NCBI GenBank assembly: GCA_958453305.1
Contig: CAUDXH010000004.1
Span: forward strand, 1-64,000
DNA from: an uncultured Bacteroides sp.
GTDB taxonomy: Bacteria; Bacteroidota; Bacteroidia; Bacteroidales; Bacteroidaceae
Length of the DNA stretch: 64,000 nucleotides
Direction of reading: 5' to 3'
Position numbers and translations under genes: made by a program. This document shows positions 16,343 to 24,222 of this stretch, piece by piece (position 1 is the first letter of the stretch; each line of letters opens with the position of its first letter). The notes beneath the pieces were generated by a model that was not told the origin of the DNA, did no database searches, and worked only from the letters and a program-made list of their open reading frames with translations.

Positions 16343-16404
16343 AAAAAAAGGAGTACCGCTGTACTCCAACCTTTGTTAACCTTAAATCTAATACTATGAA
16401 AAAC
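16343..16404 (-). ncRNA. Putative small RNA, copy 2
   Basis: Same architecture as copy 1, displaced by 381 bases: -33 CTTG (16438-16441), -7 TACCTTTG (16411-16418), body, then hairpin 16350-16367 and seven U (16343-16349). The transcribed part differs from copy 1 only near the 5' end. Similarity extends upstream of the promoter to about 16548. A tandem duplication of roughly 210 bases is the simplest explanation. Confidence 0.6.
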
Positions 16405-16410
16405 ACGTTG

Positions 16411-16441
16411 CAAAGGTACGGACTTTTCTGAAACCTGCAAG
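16411..16441 (-). promoter_or_regulatory. Promoter of small RNA copy 2
   Basis: -33 CTTG at 16438-16441 and -7 TACCTTTG at 16411-16418 on the minus strand, 19 bases apart. Confidence 0.7.
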
Positions 16442-16561
16442 GATTCGGGCTTTGAAAAGCTGTTTTATAACATCTATTAATAATTTCGCTTCCTGTTTCT
16501 AATTTGAAAACATTTTCTATGTAATATGTTAACAAAACAGAACGGGCTGGAAGAGGAAAAT

Positions 16562-16604
16562 AAAAAAGCAGGCTGCCTCAGTAGTTTAGAGACAGCCTGC
16601 TTTT
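16562..16604 (-). terminator. Terminator of the GH43-GH51 operon
   Basis: AAAAGCAGGCTG and CAGCCTGCTTTT arms (16564-16576 with 16592-16604), followed on the minus strand by a T run. Confidence 0.8.
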
Positions 16605-16623
16605 AGTGTAGTATAATGTAAAT

Positions 16624-18597
16624 TTACATCTTCTTGAATTTGTAGATAGCAAAAGTCATAGCTCCTACTTCTGTATTCAAGGTGTTTCCTTCGATGTGAA
16701 CAGAAGATTCTTTCGGAGTAACCAAGTTCGGGTTATCCAATGTATTTTCTGCTTCCAGATTATCTGAATGAAGGGTGATGCATTTTCCTTCGCCTAATTT
16801 CACTGATTTCTTCAGTCCCTTGAATTCCAAGTTCACTTTCTGGGCTTTGTCGGAGGTATTGGCAATCTTCACGATATAAGTCTGAGTAGGTTCATCCCAT
16901 GCTGCACTTGCGAACAGACCATTTTGACCTTCCTGACCGCTTACGGCTTTTTTGTTCATTGTCAGCGGAACTACGTTTGTTCCCTTGTTATGACCATATA
17001 AGGCTTGCACATACCAGCTGCAAGAACGAACCGAACGGAGATTATCGAACCAAATCAAGTCCGGTCGCCATTGCCATCCTTCTACGTGAGCCAACAGAGG
17101 AGCATAAGTAGCCATGTCAACCACGTCGGCATTACGTTCTACTCCGGTCAAGAATGCAGCTTCGAGCAGTGATGCGTGGAAGTGATTCCATTTTTTACCT
17201 GCTCCGTGACAAGCATATTCACCGGCAAATACTTTCGGACCTTTGCGGTCATAATTGTCATAACGGTTACCTGATTTCAAGAACCAGTCTTCCGGGCGGT
17301 AGAAGTGTTCGTCTACGAGATCTACTTTCAGTTTCTTCATTTCCGGCCACAGATATTCAAAGTCGTGTCCTTCAGAGTTCGGACCAGATGAACCGATAAT
17401 TTTCATATCCGGATATGCCTTGCGGATTGCTTCTACAAACGGTTTGAGATGTTCCGGATATTCAGGACCCCATTGTTCGTTTCCGATACCGATAAACTTC
17501 ATGTTAAACGGAGCGGGGTGACCCATTTCTGCGCGAAGCTTTCCCCATTTGGTATCAGTACCTCCATTGGCAAATTCAATCAGGTCGAGTGCGTCTTGGA
17601 TATAAGATTCCAAATCATTTACACATACATGTGCTTTCGGGTCACTGTTTTGGAACTGGCATGACAACCCGCAGCTCAATACAGGCAGAGGTTCTGCTCC
17701 CATATCTTCAGCCAAGAGGAAGAGTTCATAGAATCCCATGCCGTAAGTCTGGAAATAGTCAGGGAAGAAGCGGTGAGGGAAGGTGTAATGCCAGCGGTTT
17801 TCGTTGATAGGGCGGTTTTCTACCGGGCCAACAGAGTTTTTCCAGTTATAGCGAGTAGCCAAGTCAGTACCTTCTACGATACATCCTCCCGGGAAACGGA
17901 ATACACCCGGCTTGGTGTCAACCAAAGCTTGTACCAAGTCTTTGCGCAAGCCGTTTTCGCGTCCTTTCCATGTATCCACCGGGAACAGAGAAACATGTTC
18001 CAAATCTACGTTTCCCGGAGAAGCCAGGAAGATGCGCAAGTGAGCTTTAGCCTGTGTTTCACCCGGAGTAAGGATGATTTCATATTTCTTCCATTCTTTT
18101 GAGTTGATGGCGATTTCCTTAGAGGTAATAACTTGCGATTCGCCCATAGTGGCATTGTTAATCAATTCTACATTGATCTTTTGGTTTTCACCACGTGCCC
18201 ACACGCTGAAACGGTATTTCTCATTGGCTTTGATACCTATTCCGAAGAAGCCCTTGTTTTCAATACCGGTGCGTTTGTGTGCATGTCCCGGATCGCCAAG
18301 GCTTACATAGTGCGGATTACGCTCAAACGGACCGTCATTTTTTAAAGTTACGTTTCCGAAGATATCCCATCCCATGAAGCTTTGTGGGAAATCGAACGAA
18401 CGGTTTTTGATTAGTTCTGCGTATAAACCTCCGTCGGCACCATAGTTGATATCCTCAAAGAAGTGTCCATACATGGTCGGTTTGATTTCAGCTCCGATTT
18501 TGTTGGCCTGAATGACCATGTTGTTAGCGTCTTGTGCATACAGGTTGATACCTGCTGATAAAGCTAACGCTGAAAGAAATGCTAAGTGTTTGTTCAT
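16624..18597 (-). CDS. Alpha-L-arabinofuranosidase, GH51
   Basis: Retaining exo-enzyme that removes terminal alpha-L-arabinofuranose from arabinan or arabinoxylan fragments. From ATG 18597 the product is 657 aa with a signal peptide ending in LYAQ (residue 22). A carbohydrate-binding CBM4-like insertion lies about 75-210, then the TIM barrel with acid/base E374 (GIGNEQWG) and nucleophile E430 (VDEHFY), then a C-terminal beta-sandwich. The ORF can extend ten residues upstream, but ATG 18597 directly precedes the signal peptide. It is encoded after a GH43 gene with a 45-base gap, in one operon. Location is periplasmic or outer-membrane. Confidence 0.93.
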   Translation of the reverse strand: MNKHLAFLSALALSAGINLYAQDANNMVIQANKIGAEIKPTMYGHFFEDINYGADGGLYAELIKNRSFDFPQSFMGWDIFGNVTLKNDGPFERNPHYVSLGDPGHAHKRTGIENKGFFGIGIKANEKYRFSVWARGENQKINVELINNATMGESQVITSKEIAINSKEWKKYEIILTPGETQAKAHLRIFLASPGNVDLEHVSLFPVDTWKGRENGLRKDLVQALVDTKPGVFRFPGGCIVEGTDLATRYNWKNSVGPVENRPINENRWHYTFPHRFFPDYFQTYGMGFYELFLLAEDMGAEPLPVLSCGLSCQFQNSDPKAHVCVNDLESYIQDALDLIEFANGGTDTKWGKLRAEMGHPAPFNMKFIGIGNEQWGPEYPEHLKPFVEAIRKAYPDMKIIGSSGPNSEGHDFEYLWPEMKKLKVDLVDEHFYRPEDWFLKSGNRYDNYDRKGPKVFAGEYACHGAGKKWNHFHASLLEAAFLTGVERNADVVDMATYAPLLAHVEGWQWRPDLIWFDNLRSVRSCSWYVQALYGHNKGTNVVPLTMNKKAVSGQEGQNGLFASAAWDEPTQTYIVKIANTSDKAQKVNLEFKGLKKSVKLGEGKCITLHSDNLEAENTLDNPNLVTPKESSVHIEGNTLNTEVGAMTFAIYKFKKM

Positions 18598-18642
18598 GGT
18601 TCTATTTTTAATTTTAATACGTGACAAAAATAATAAAAATAT

Positions 18643-19629
18643 TTATTTAACGACTCCTTCTGTTGTCATTTGCATGCGTTTCATTGTTCCGTCTTGATTA
18701 TAATGTAAGTAATCAATGCAGATGGCACGTCGGAAACCGCATCCGTGCGGGTTGATACTTCCGTTGTGATAGATAAAGTATGATTTTCCTTTAAAGTCTA
18801 TGATTGACTGGTGGTTTGTATTCGAGTTTCCGGCTATTTCGTTTAATATACCTTTGTATTCCCAAGGACCATTGATGCTTTTGCTCATGGCATAGCATAT
18901 TTTTTCCGGAAATTCAGATGCAAACGACAAATAATACCAGTCGCCATGTTTATGTATCCAGGGTGCTTCGGTGAAGCGTGGAAGTGAGATTGGCATAATC
19001 GGACTGTCTAATTCAATCATGTTTTCTTTTAGTTTGGCATAATAACATTGTGTATTTCCCCAGAACAGATAAGCTTGTCCGTCATCGTCAATAAATACAG
19101 TAGGGTCAATATCATCCCATCCGATGGAAGTATATTGGGTCGTCATGTTATTTGTGATTAAAGCAGAGCCTCGTGCGTCTTTGAAGGGTCCTACCGGAGA
19201 ATCAGCGACTGCCACTCCGATTGATTTGCCGGGAATCGTGGCATGTTCTACAGTGACATACCAGTAGAATTTTCCGTTGCGTTCAATTACCTGACTTGCC
19301 CATGCTTCTCCTTTTGCCCACTTAAATTCTTTTGCTTTAAGTGTATAAGCATGTTCGGTGAAGGTCTTCATGTCTTTTGTAGAAAGGATACACCATTCAT
19401 TCATCAGATAATACTGATCGGGAGCGGGGCATTCGTCATGTCCGGCATAAATATAAACTGTACCGTTGTGAACCAGGGCAGCGGGGTCGCCCAAGTATTT
19501 ATAGTTCACGATGGGATTGCCTGTTGCCACAAAGGTAGTGTCTTTTTGAGCAGCAAATGTTGCGGTTGCTCCTATTGTCAGAGCCAGACAAGGTAAGATG
19601 GTCTTCAGTAGAGAAAGAATGTTTTTCAT
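18643..19629 (-). CDS. GH43 family glycosidase, probable arabinosidase
   Basis: 328 aa with a signal peptide (cleavage near ATFAAQ, residue 28) and a five-bladed beta-propeller. The GH43 catalytic triad is visible: base D48 (YLGDPA), pKa modulator D175 (WDDIDPTVF) and acid E221 (FTEAPW). The length means a single GH43 domain without a C-terminal beta-sandwich. GH43 includes arabinofuranosidases, arabinanases and xylosidases. The pairing with GH51 and the divergent regulator favours alpha-L-arabinofuranosidase acting on arabinan, which is inference. It is the first gene of the operon. Confidence 0.9.
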   Translation of the reverse strand: MKNILSLLKTILPCLALTIGATATFAAQKDTTFVATGNPIVNYKYLGDPAALVHNGTVYIYAGHDECPAPDQYYLMNEWCILSTKDMKTFTEHAYTLKAKEFKWAKGEAWASQVIERNGKFYWYVTVEHATIPGKSIGVAVADSPVGPFKDARGSALITNNMTTQYTSIGWDDIDPTVFIDDDGQAYLFWGNTQCYYAKLKENMIELDSPIMPISLPRFTEAPWIHKHGDWYYLSFASEFPEKICYAMSKSINGPWEYKGILNEIAGNSNTNHQSIIDFKGKSYFIYHNGSINPHGCGFRRAICIDYLHYNQDGTMKRMQMTTEGVVK

Positions 19630-19763
19630 ATTTTATATGTTTTAAATTATACTCAGATTCATCTTTGTATTATACATAGGCAGGGCTATGAAAGCCTGCC
19701 TGATGTAGTAATACAATTAACTAACCTCTTCTATAAACCGGTATGAGTGGCTTATTTTAGTTA

Positions 19764-19771
19764 CAAAAATA
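19764..19771 (-). promoter_or_regulatory. -7 box of the GH43-GH51 operon
   Basis: TATTTTTG on the minus strand, about 135 bases upstream of the GH43 start. It has no proper -33 element; instead the GGTGGACA repeats start 21 bases upstream. That fits a promoter dependent on an activator. Confidence 0.5.
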
Positions 19772-19791
19772 AGAGAGATTTACCGATATGA

Positions 19792-19820
19792 GGTGGACAA
19801 TTAATCTTCTTTGGTGGACA
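19792..19820. promoter_or_regulatory. Direct repeat, candidate operator of the hybrid two-component regulator
   Basis: GGTGGACA occurs at 19792-19799 and 19813-19820, with starts 21 bases apart (two helical turns). It lies between the two divergent transcription units, just upstream of the -7 box of the GH43 operon. AraC-type regulators bind such paired direct repeats. Confidence 0.5.
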
Positions 19821-19854
19821 TTTAGCTACTAACGGCTATTTTGCAAGAAATGAA

Positions 19855-19886
19855 TTTGTTCTGATGGGGTGAATGCTCTATATTTG
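19855..19886 (+). promoter_or_regulatory. Promoter of the hybrid two-component regulator
   Basis: TTTG at 19855-19858 and TATATTTG at 19879-19886 with a 20-base spacer, a perfect consensus. Transcription near 19893 rules out the ATG at 19873 and selects ATG 19906. Confidence 0.75.
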
Positions 19887-19905
19887 TTGCATAAAAAATA
19901 GAGTT

Positions 19906-22900
19906 ATGAATATTCGTTATCTTTTACTGGTGCTTTGCTTTATATGGGTCAGTCCGAGTTTGTATGCGTATATGCAGTCAGGTGAGGGGCGTTATCTTTT
20001 TACGCATCTGACCATGGAAAATGGTCTTCCGCAGAATTATGTAGAAGATTTGATGAAGGATAGCCGTGGCTTCTTATGGATTTCTACCGGTGGAGATGGG
20101 GTGACTCGATATGATGGATATGACTTTCTTACGTTTAATACATCTTCGAAAGAGGCAAGATTGAAGAATAACTTTGTATTGAAATTTTGTGAAGATCGGT
20201 TTGGCAGGATATGGATGGTGGGTGAGCGCGGACTTGATGTGATGGATATAGAGCATCTGCGCTTGGTTAACCCACAAGAAATGGGTGATAAGTTTGCTTC
20301 GTTTAATGTGAAGTCTTCCACTTTTGTATATTGTTCTTCAGCAGGAAATATTTGGCTGGGGGCAGACGACAGTTTATATAAACTCTCGTTTACAGAGAGA
20401 GGCGAAGTGGGTGAAATAGTGAAAATATGTGATTTGTATCTGTATAACCGGAGTTTGGCTTTTTGTGAGGTAGACGGATATATTTGGTTTGATTATTTAG
20501 GTCGTTTGTGTCGTATCAAAGAGTCTTCTACTGTTCCCCAACAGCCACAGCCGGCTTCAGAGAATTTGAAGATGAATCCGAATGGGGTGATGCTGTGTGC
20601 GTTTTACTGGCAGAATGACTTGTGGATTGGTACGAATCGTGGACTGTACCGGTATAATATTAATTCAGATGTGGTCAAGCACTACCAAAGTGAAGAGACA
20701 CAGGTAAATACGCTGACGCAGAATTATATCACAGACATTGCATTGACCCCCGACGGTACACTGGTAATTGCAACGCTGAAAGGACTGAACCTGTATAACG
20801 CGGTGACCGATGACTTTACCCGAATCAAACAGCTGGATGAGAGTGCTTTCCAGCCGATAGGTCTGAATTGTGATTTTATTAATTGCCTGTTGACTGATGA
20901 AAATATGGTATGGGTAGGTACAGAGGTAGGCGGATTGAGCAAGATGCTTCTTTCTCGCTTGCAAATACAAAATAATGTTCACTCTCCGCAAGAACCTGCA
21001 AGTCTTTCGCGTAATTTGGTAAACTCAATACTTGAAGATGAAGATGGAGCACTTTGGATTGGGACTGTTGAAGGCGGACTGAATATGCGCCGGGCAGGAG
21101 CAAAGGGATTTGAGCATTACACTACGGCTGCGCCGGCTTACTTAAGCCATAATTCTGTCAGTGCGCTGACTTCCGACCACAAAGGTCGCATTTATGTGGG
21201 AACTTGGGGAGGAGGATTTGGCTGGATGAACCGAAAGAACCTGGCAGAAAAGAGGTTTCATCATATTCTTACTCCTGATATGCCCGGACTGGATCAGTCT
21301 TTTATCGGGGTATTGCTGTATGATACGGTGAATCATTTGCTATGGATTGGCTCCAGTAAGGAAATATTGGCTTATAATCCGGTAACAGGCGAAGTGTTTG
21401 ATCCGTTCAAGGGAAACCGGAAGGAACAGATTGTGGGTGCGCTGGGTGGATGCATCACTAAGGATGGTATTTTATGGATGGGAACTTCTGCCGGACTATA
21501 CCGGGTTGACTTACATGCGTATGCCAAAGGAAGCACGGCATATACATTATATAAGTATCAGTTTGATGACCCGTCTGCCAAGCAGGTTGAGCGTGTCACT
21601 TTTGTATATGAAGGGAAAAACGGTGCACTCTGGGTAGGAACGAATGGGAATGGTTTTTATCAGATAATAGACGATGGAACTTCTTGCTCTTTTAAACCTT
21701 ATCGGGTAGAGAACGGGCTGGTCAATAACAGTGTGCGCGGTATATGGGAAGACAATGAGGGGCATTTATGGATTACCACAAGCAATGGATTATCTTGTTT
21801 CTTTGTAGAAGAAGGAAGTTTTCAAAATTATACCACGCATGATGGTCTGGCAGGGAATCAGTTTTATTGGAATGCTACCGGAGGTTCCCGCTCTGGAGTA
21901 TTATATGCCGGGAGTACGGCTGGATTAGCTGAAATACGTTTGTTGCCACGTGCTGAAGTGGCTTCTTCTTTTCCGTTGGTATGTACTCGCTTACACAGTT
22001 TTGGTAAAATGCTTGAAGCCGGCAATAAAAACTTGGTGATGCATGAGCGTGATAAGTCGCTTTCTATTGATTTTGCGGCTTTAGACTATAATCCTTCTGC
22101 TCTGGCTCGTTACGCTTATCGTTTAAAAGGGTTTGATGATAAATGGACAACAATTCCGATGAGCCAACATTCAGTTACTTATACCAACTTGCGTCCGGGT
22201 AAATATACGTTTCAGTTGCATTATACTCCGGATGGGAAAAATTGGATACCGCAGAACGAAGAGTTACAAATAGTGGTACAGCCCTATTTTTATAAGACTG
22301 CTTGGTTTATTTTGCTTGTGTTGTGTATCGTGACCTTTACGGTTTACCGCATCTTGCTCTGGCGTTTTCGTGTACTGAAACAACAGAAAGAGCTTTTGCA
22401 TCAGATGGTGGAAGAGCGCACGCATGAGCTGGAAGAGCAAAAGAAACTACTTTCCGATCAGACGCGGGAGCTTTCACTGCAAAATGAGTTGTTGAAAAAC
22501 CAGAATGAAAAGATTACCAGCCAGAAAAACAAGATTTTGGAAATGTCTCGTAAGGTTGAAGAGCTGACAGTGGATAAACTGAGTTTCTTTACGAACATTA
22601 CGCATGAGTTCCGTACGCCGCTGACCTTGATTATTGGTCCGATTGAGCGTGCGTTGAAACTGAGTTATAATCCGCAGGTTATCGAACAGCTGCATCTGGT
22701 TGAGCGTAACTCGAAGTACCTTCTTTCATTGGTCAATCAGCTGATGGATTTCCGCAAGGTAGAGGAGGGGCGAATGAAAATAGTCATGAATCAGGGAAAT
22801 CTCTTGTCGTTTATGCAAGAGCTGATGCTTCCTTTTGCTGATTATGCAGAAGGAAGAGGCATTACTTTCCGTCTTTTTCTCCATTTGCCGAGGCCAGAGT

Positions 22901-24099
22901 TGATGTTTGCCGAAGATGTAATGAGAAAAGTCTTGACTAATCTGGTGAGTAATTCCTTGAAGTTTACCTCTAAGGGTGGATCGGTCTTGGTTTATGTAAG
23001 CACCTTATATACGGAAGCTCAGGAAGAGAAACTGTTTATAGGAGTTCGTGATACGGGAAAAGGAATTCCGGAGGAGGATATTGACCGTATTTTCAATCGT
23101 TTTTATCAGTCGGATAATCAAACACTTGAGTCGGTAAGCGGACAAAGTGGAACAGGTATCGGATTATATCTTTGTAAGAAGTTGATATGTTCGCTGGGTG
23201 GAGATATTTATGCGAAGAATAATCCGAAAAAGGGCTCTTCGTTCCGTATCCTGCTTCCTGTTGAGCGCTCTGCAGAAGTAGATGAAACCATGCCGGAAGA
23301 AAATGAAGAACTGAGTACCGACTTGATGAAGAACAATAAAATGACCATGCTTATTGTGGAAGACAATAAAGACATGCGCGATTATATTCGTTCGATTTTA
23401 AGTGAATATTATAATGTGCTCGAAGCATCGCAGGGAGAGGAAGCATTGCAGGTGTTGAAAAACTATGATGTAGACTTTATAATCAGTGACTTGATGATGC
23501 CTGTGATGGATGGAGTGGAGTTCCTGCGTGCGGTGAAAAATGATTTCTCTATTTCGCATATTCCTTTCCTGATGCTTACAGCAAAAACCTCCGATGAGTC
23601 TCGTTTGGAAAGCTATAAAGTGGGCGTAGACGCCTATTTGCTGAAGCCTTTTGATGAGAATTTGCTTTTGGCTCGCATCTCTAACATTCTGGAAAACCGT
23701 AAACGCTTCCAGCAGAAGTTCTCGATAGACATGAATACCGAATCATTGAATATTGAGGAAGAATCAAGTGATAAAAAGTTCCTTGATAAGGCAATGAAAG
23801 TGGTGAAAGAAAATTATAAGAAATCAGATTTTGAGGTTGGTGATTTTATTGAAGCTATGGGAATAAGTAAAAGCTTGCTGAATAAAAAAATGCAATCGCT
23901 TACCGGACAGTCGGCAGGGCAGTTCATGCGTAATTACCGGCTGAATCTGGCTCGTGAGCTTTTATTGAAGAATAAGGTCAGTCGGGCAATGAATATTTCC
24001 GAGATTGCTTATGAGGTGGGCTTTAACGATCCGAAATATTTTACCCGTTGCTTTACCAAGCATTTTAATATAACGCCAAGTAGCTTGATGGAGGATTAA
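19906..24099 (+). CDS. Hybrid two-component system sensor/regulator (HTCS)
   Basis: One-polypeptide sensor kinase and transcription factor of the Bacteroidetes polysaccharide-utilisation type, 1397 aa from ATG 19906. It has a signal peptide (to about residue 22), periplasmic Reg_prop beta-propeller repeats (about 30-700) and a Y_Y_Y domain (about 720-785). A membrane helix (about 800-820) and coiled coil follow, then HisKA with H900 (THEFRTPL) and HATPase (G boxes DTGKGIPEED, GTGIGLYL). The receiver has phospho-acceptor D1195 (SDLMMPVMDG), and a C-terminal AraC-type helix-turn-helix (about 1290-1395) completes it. It is divergent from the GH43/GH51 operon, so arabinan or arabino-oligosaccharide sensing is likely. 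No susC/susD pair is present next to it. Confidence 0.95.
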   Translation: MNIRYLLLVLCFIWVSPSLYAYMQSGEGRYLFTHLTMENGLPQNYVEDLMKDSRGFLWISTGGDGVTRYDGYDFLTFNTSSKEARLKNNFVLKFCEDRFGRIWMVGERGLDVMDIEHLRLVNPQEMGDKFASFNVKSSTFVYCSSAGNIWLGADDSLYKLSFTERGEVGEIVKICDLYLYNRSLAFCEVDGYIWFDYLGRLCRIKESSTVPQQPQPASENLKMNPNGVMLCAFYWQNDLWIGTNRGLYRYNINSDVVKHYQSEETQVNTLTQNYITDIALTPDGTLVIATLKGLNLYNAVTDDFTRIKQLDESAFQPIGLNCDFINCLLTDENMVWVGTEVGGLSKMLLSRLQIQNNVHSPQEPASLSRNLVNSILEDEDGALWIGTVEGGLNMRRAGAKGFEHYTTAAPAYLSHNSVSALTSDHKGRIYVGTWGGGFGWMNRKNLAEKRFHHILTPDMPGLDQSFIGVLLYDTVNHLLWIGSSKEILAYNPVTGEVFDPFKGNRKEQIVGALGGCITKDGILWMGTSAGLYRVDLHAYAKGSTAYTLYKYQFDDPSAKQVERVTFVYEGKNGALWVGTNGNGFYQIIDDGTSCSFKPYRVENGLVNNSVRGIWEDNEGHLWITTSNGLSCFFVEEGSFQNYTTHDGLAGNQFYWNATGGSRSGVLYAGSTAGLAEIRLLPRAEVASSFPLVCTRLHSFGKMLEAGNKNLVMHERDKSLSIDFAALDYNPSALARYAYRLKGFDDKWTTIPMSQHSVTYTNLRPGKYTFQLHYTPDGKNWIPQNEELQIVVQPYFYKTAWFILLVLCIVTFTVYRILLWRFRVLKQQKELLHQMVEERTHELEEQKKLLSDQTRELSLQNELLKNQNEKITSQKNKILEMSRKVEELTVDKLSFFTNITHEFRTPLTLIIGPIERALKLSYNPQVIEQLHLVERNSKYLLSLVNQLMDFRKVEEGRMKIVMNQGNLLSFMQELMLPFADYAEGRGITFRLFLHLPRPELMFAEDVMRKVLTNLVSNSLKFTSKGGSVLVYVSTLYTEAQEEKLFIGVRDTGKGIPEEDIDRIFNRFYQSDNQTLESVSGQSGTGIGLYLCKKLICSLGGDIYAKNNPKKGSSFRILLPVERSAEVDETMPEENEELSTDLMKNNKMTMLIVEDNKDMRDYIRSILSEYYNVLEASQGEEALQVLKNYDVDFIISDLMMPVMDGVEFLRAVKNDFSISHIPFLMLTAKTSDESRLESYKVGVDAYLLKPFDENLLLARISNILENRKRFQQKFSIDMNTESLNIEEESSDKKFLDKAMKVVKENYKKSDFEVGDFIEAMGISKSLLNKKMQSLTGQSAGQFMRNYRLNLARELLLKNKVSRAMNISEIAYEVGFNDPKYFTRCFTKHFNITPSSLMED

Positions 24100-24113
24100 T
24101 AAATAAATGAGTT

Positions 24114-24163
24114 GACGGGAAAGTAAGACGCTGAAAATGATTTAAGAATCTTACTTCCCCGTC
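24114..24163. terminator. Stem-loop between convergent HTCS and GH97 genes
   Basis: A 15-bp stem (24114-24128 with 24149-24163, one mismatch) with a 20-base loop. No strong T run follows, so termination may be weak. Confidence 0.5.
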
Positions 24164-24222
24164 GCTTGACTGGTTATTTGGAAAATGGGCTTTTCTGCTG
24201 AAAGCCGAAACTTATAAAGCGT

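Noticed and set aside
15837..16535. Minus-strand ORFs (62 and 83 codons) sharing a common stretch over the duplicated units
   Set aside because: They read through the terminator hairpins of the two small RNA units, starting from GTG; the shared part is explained by the duplication.
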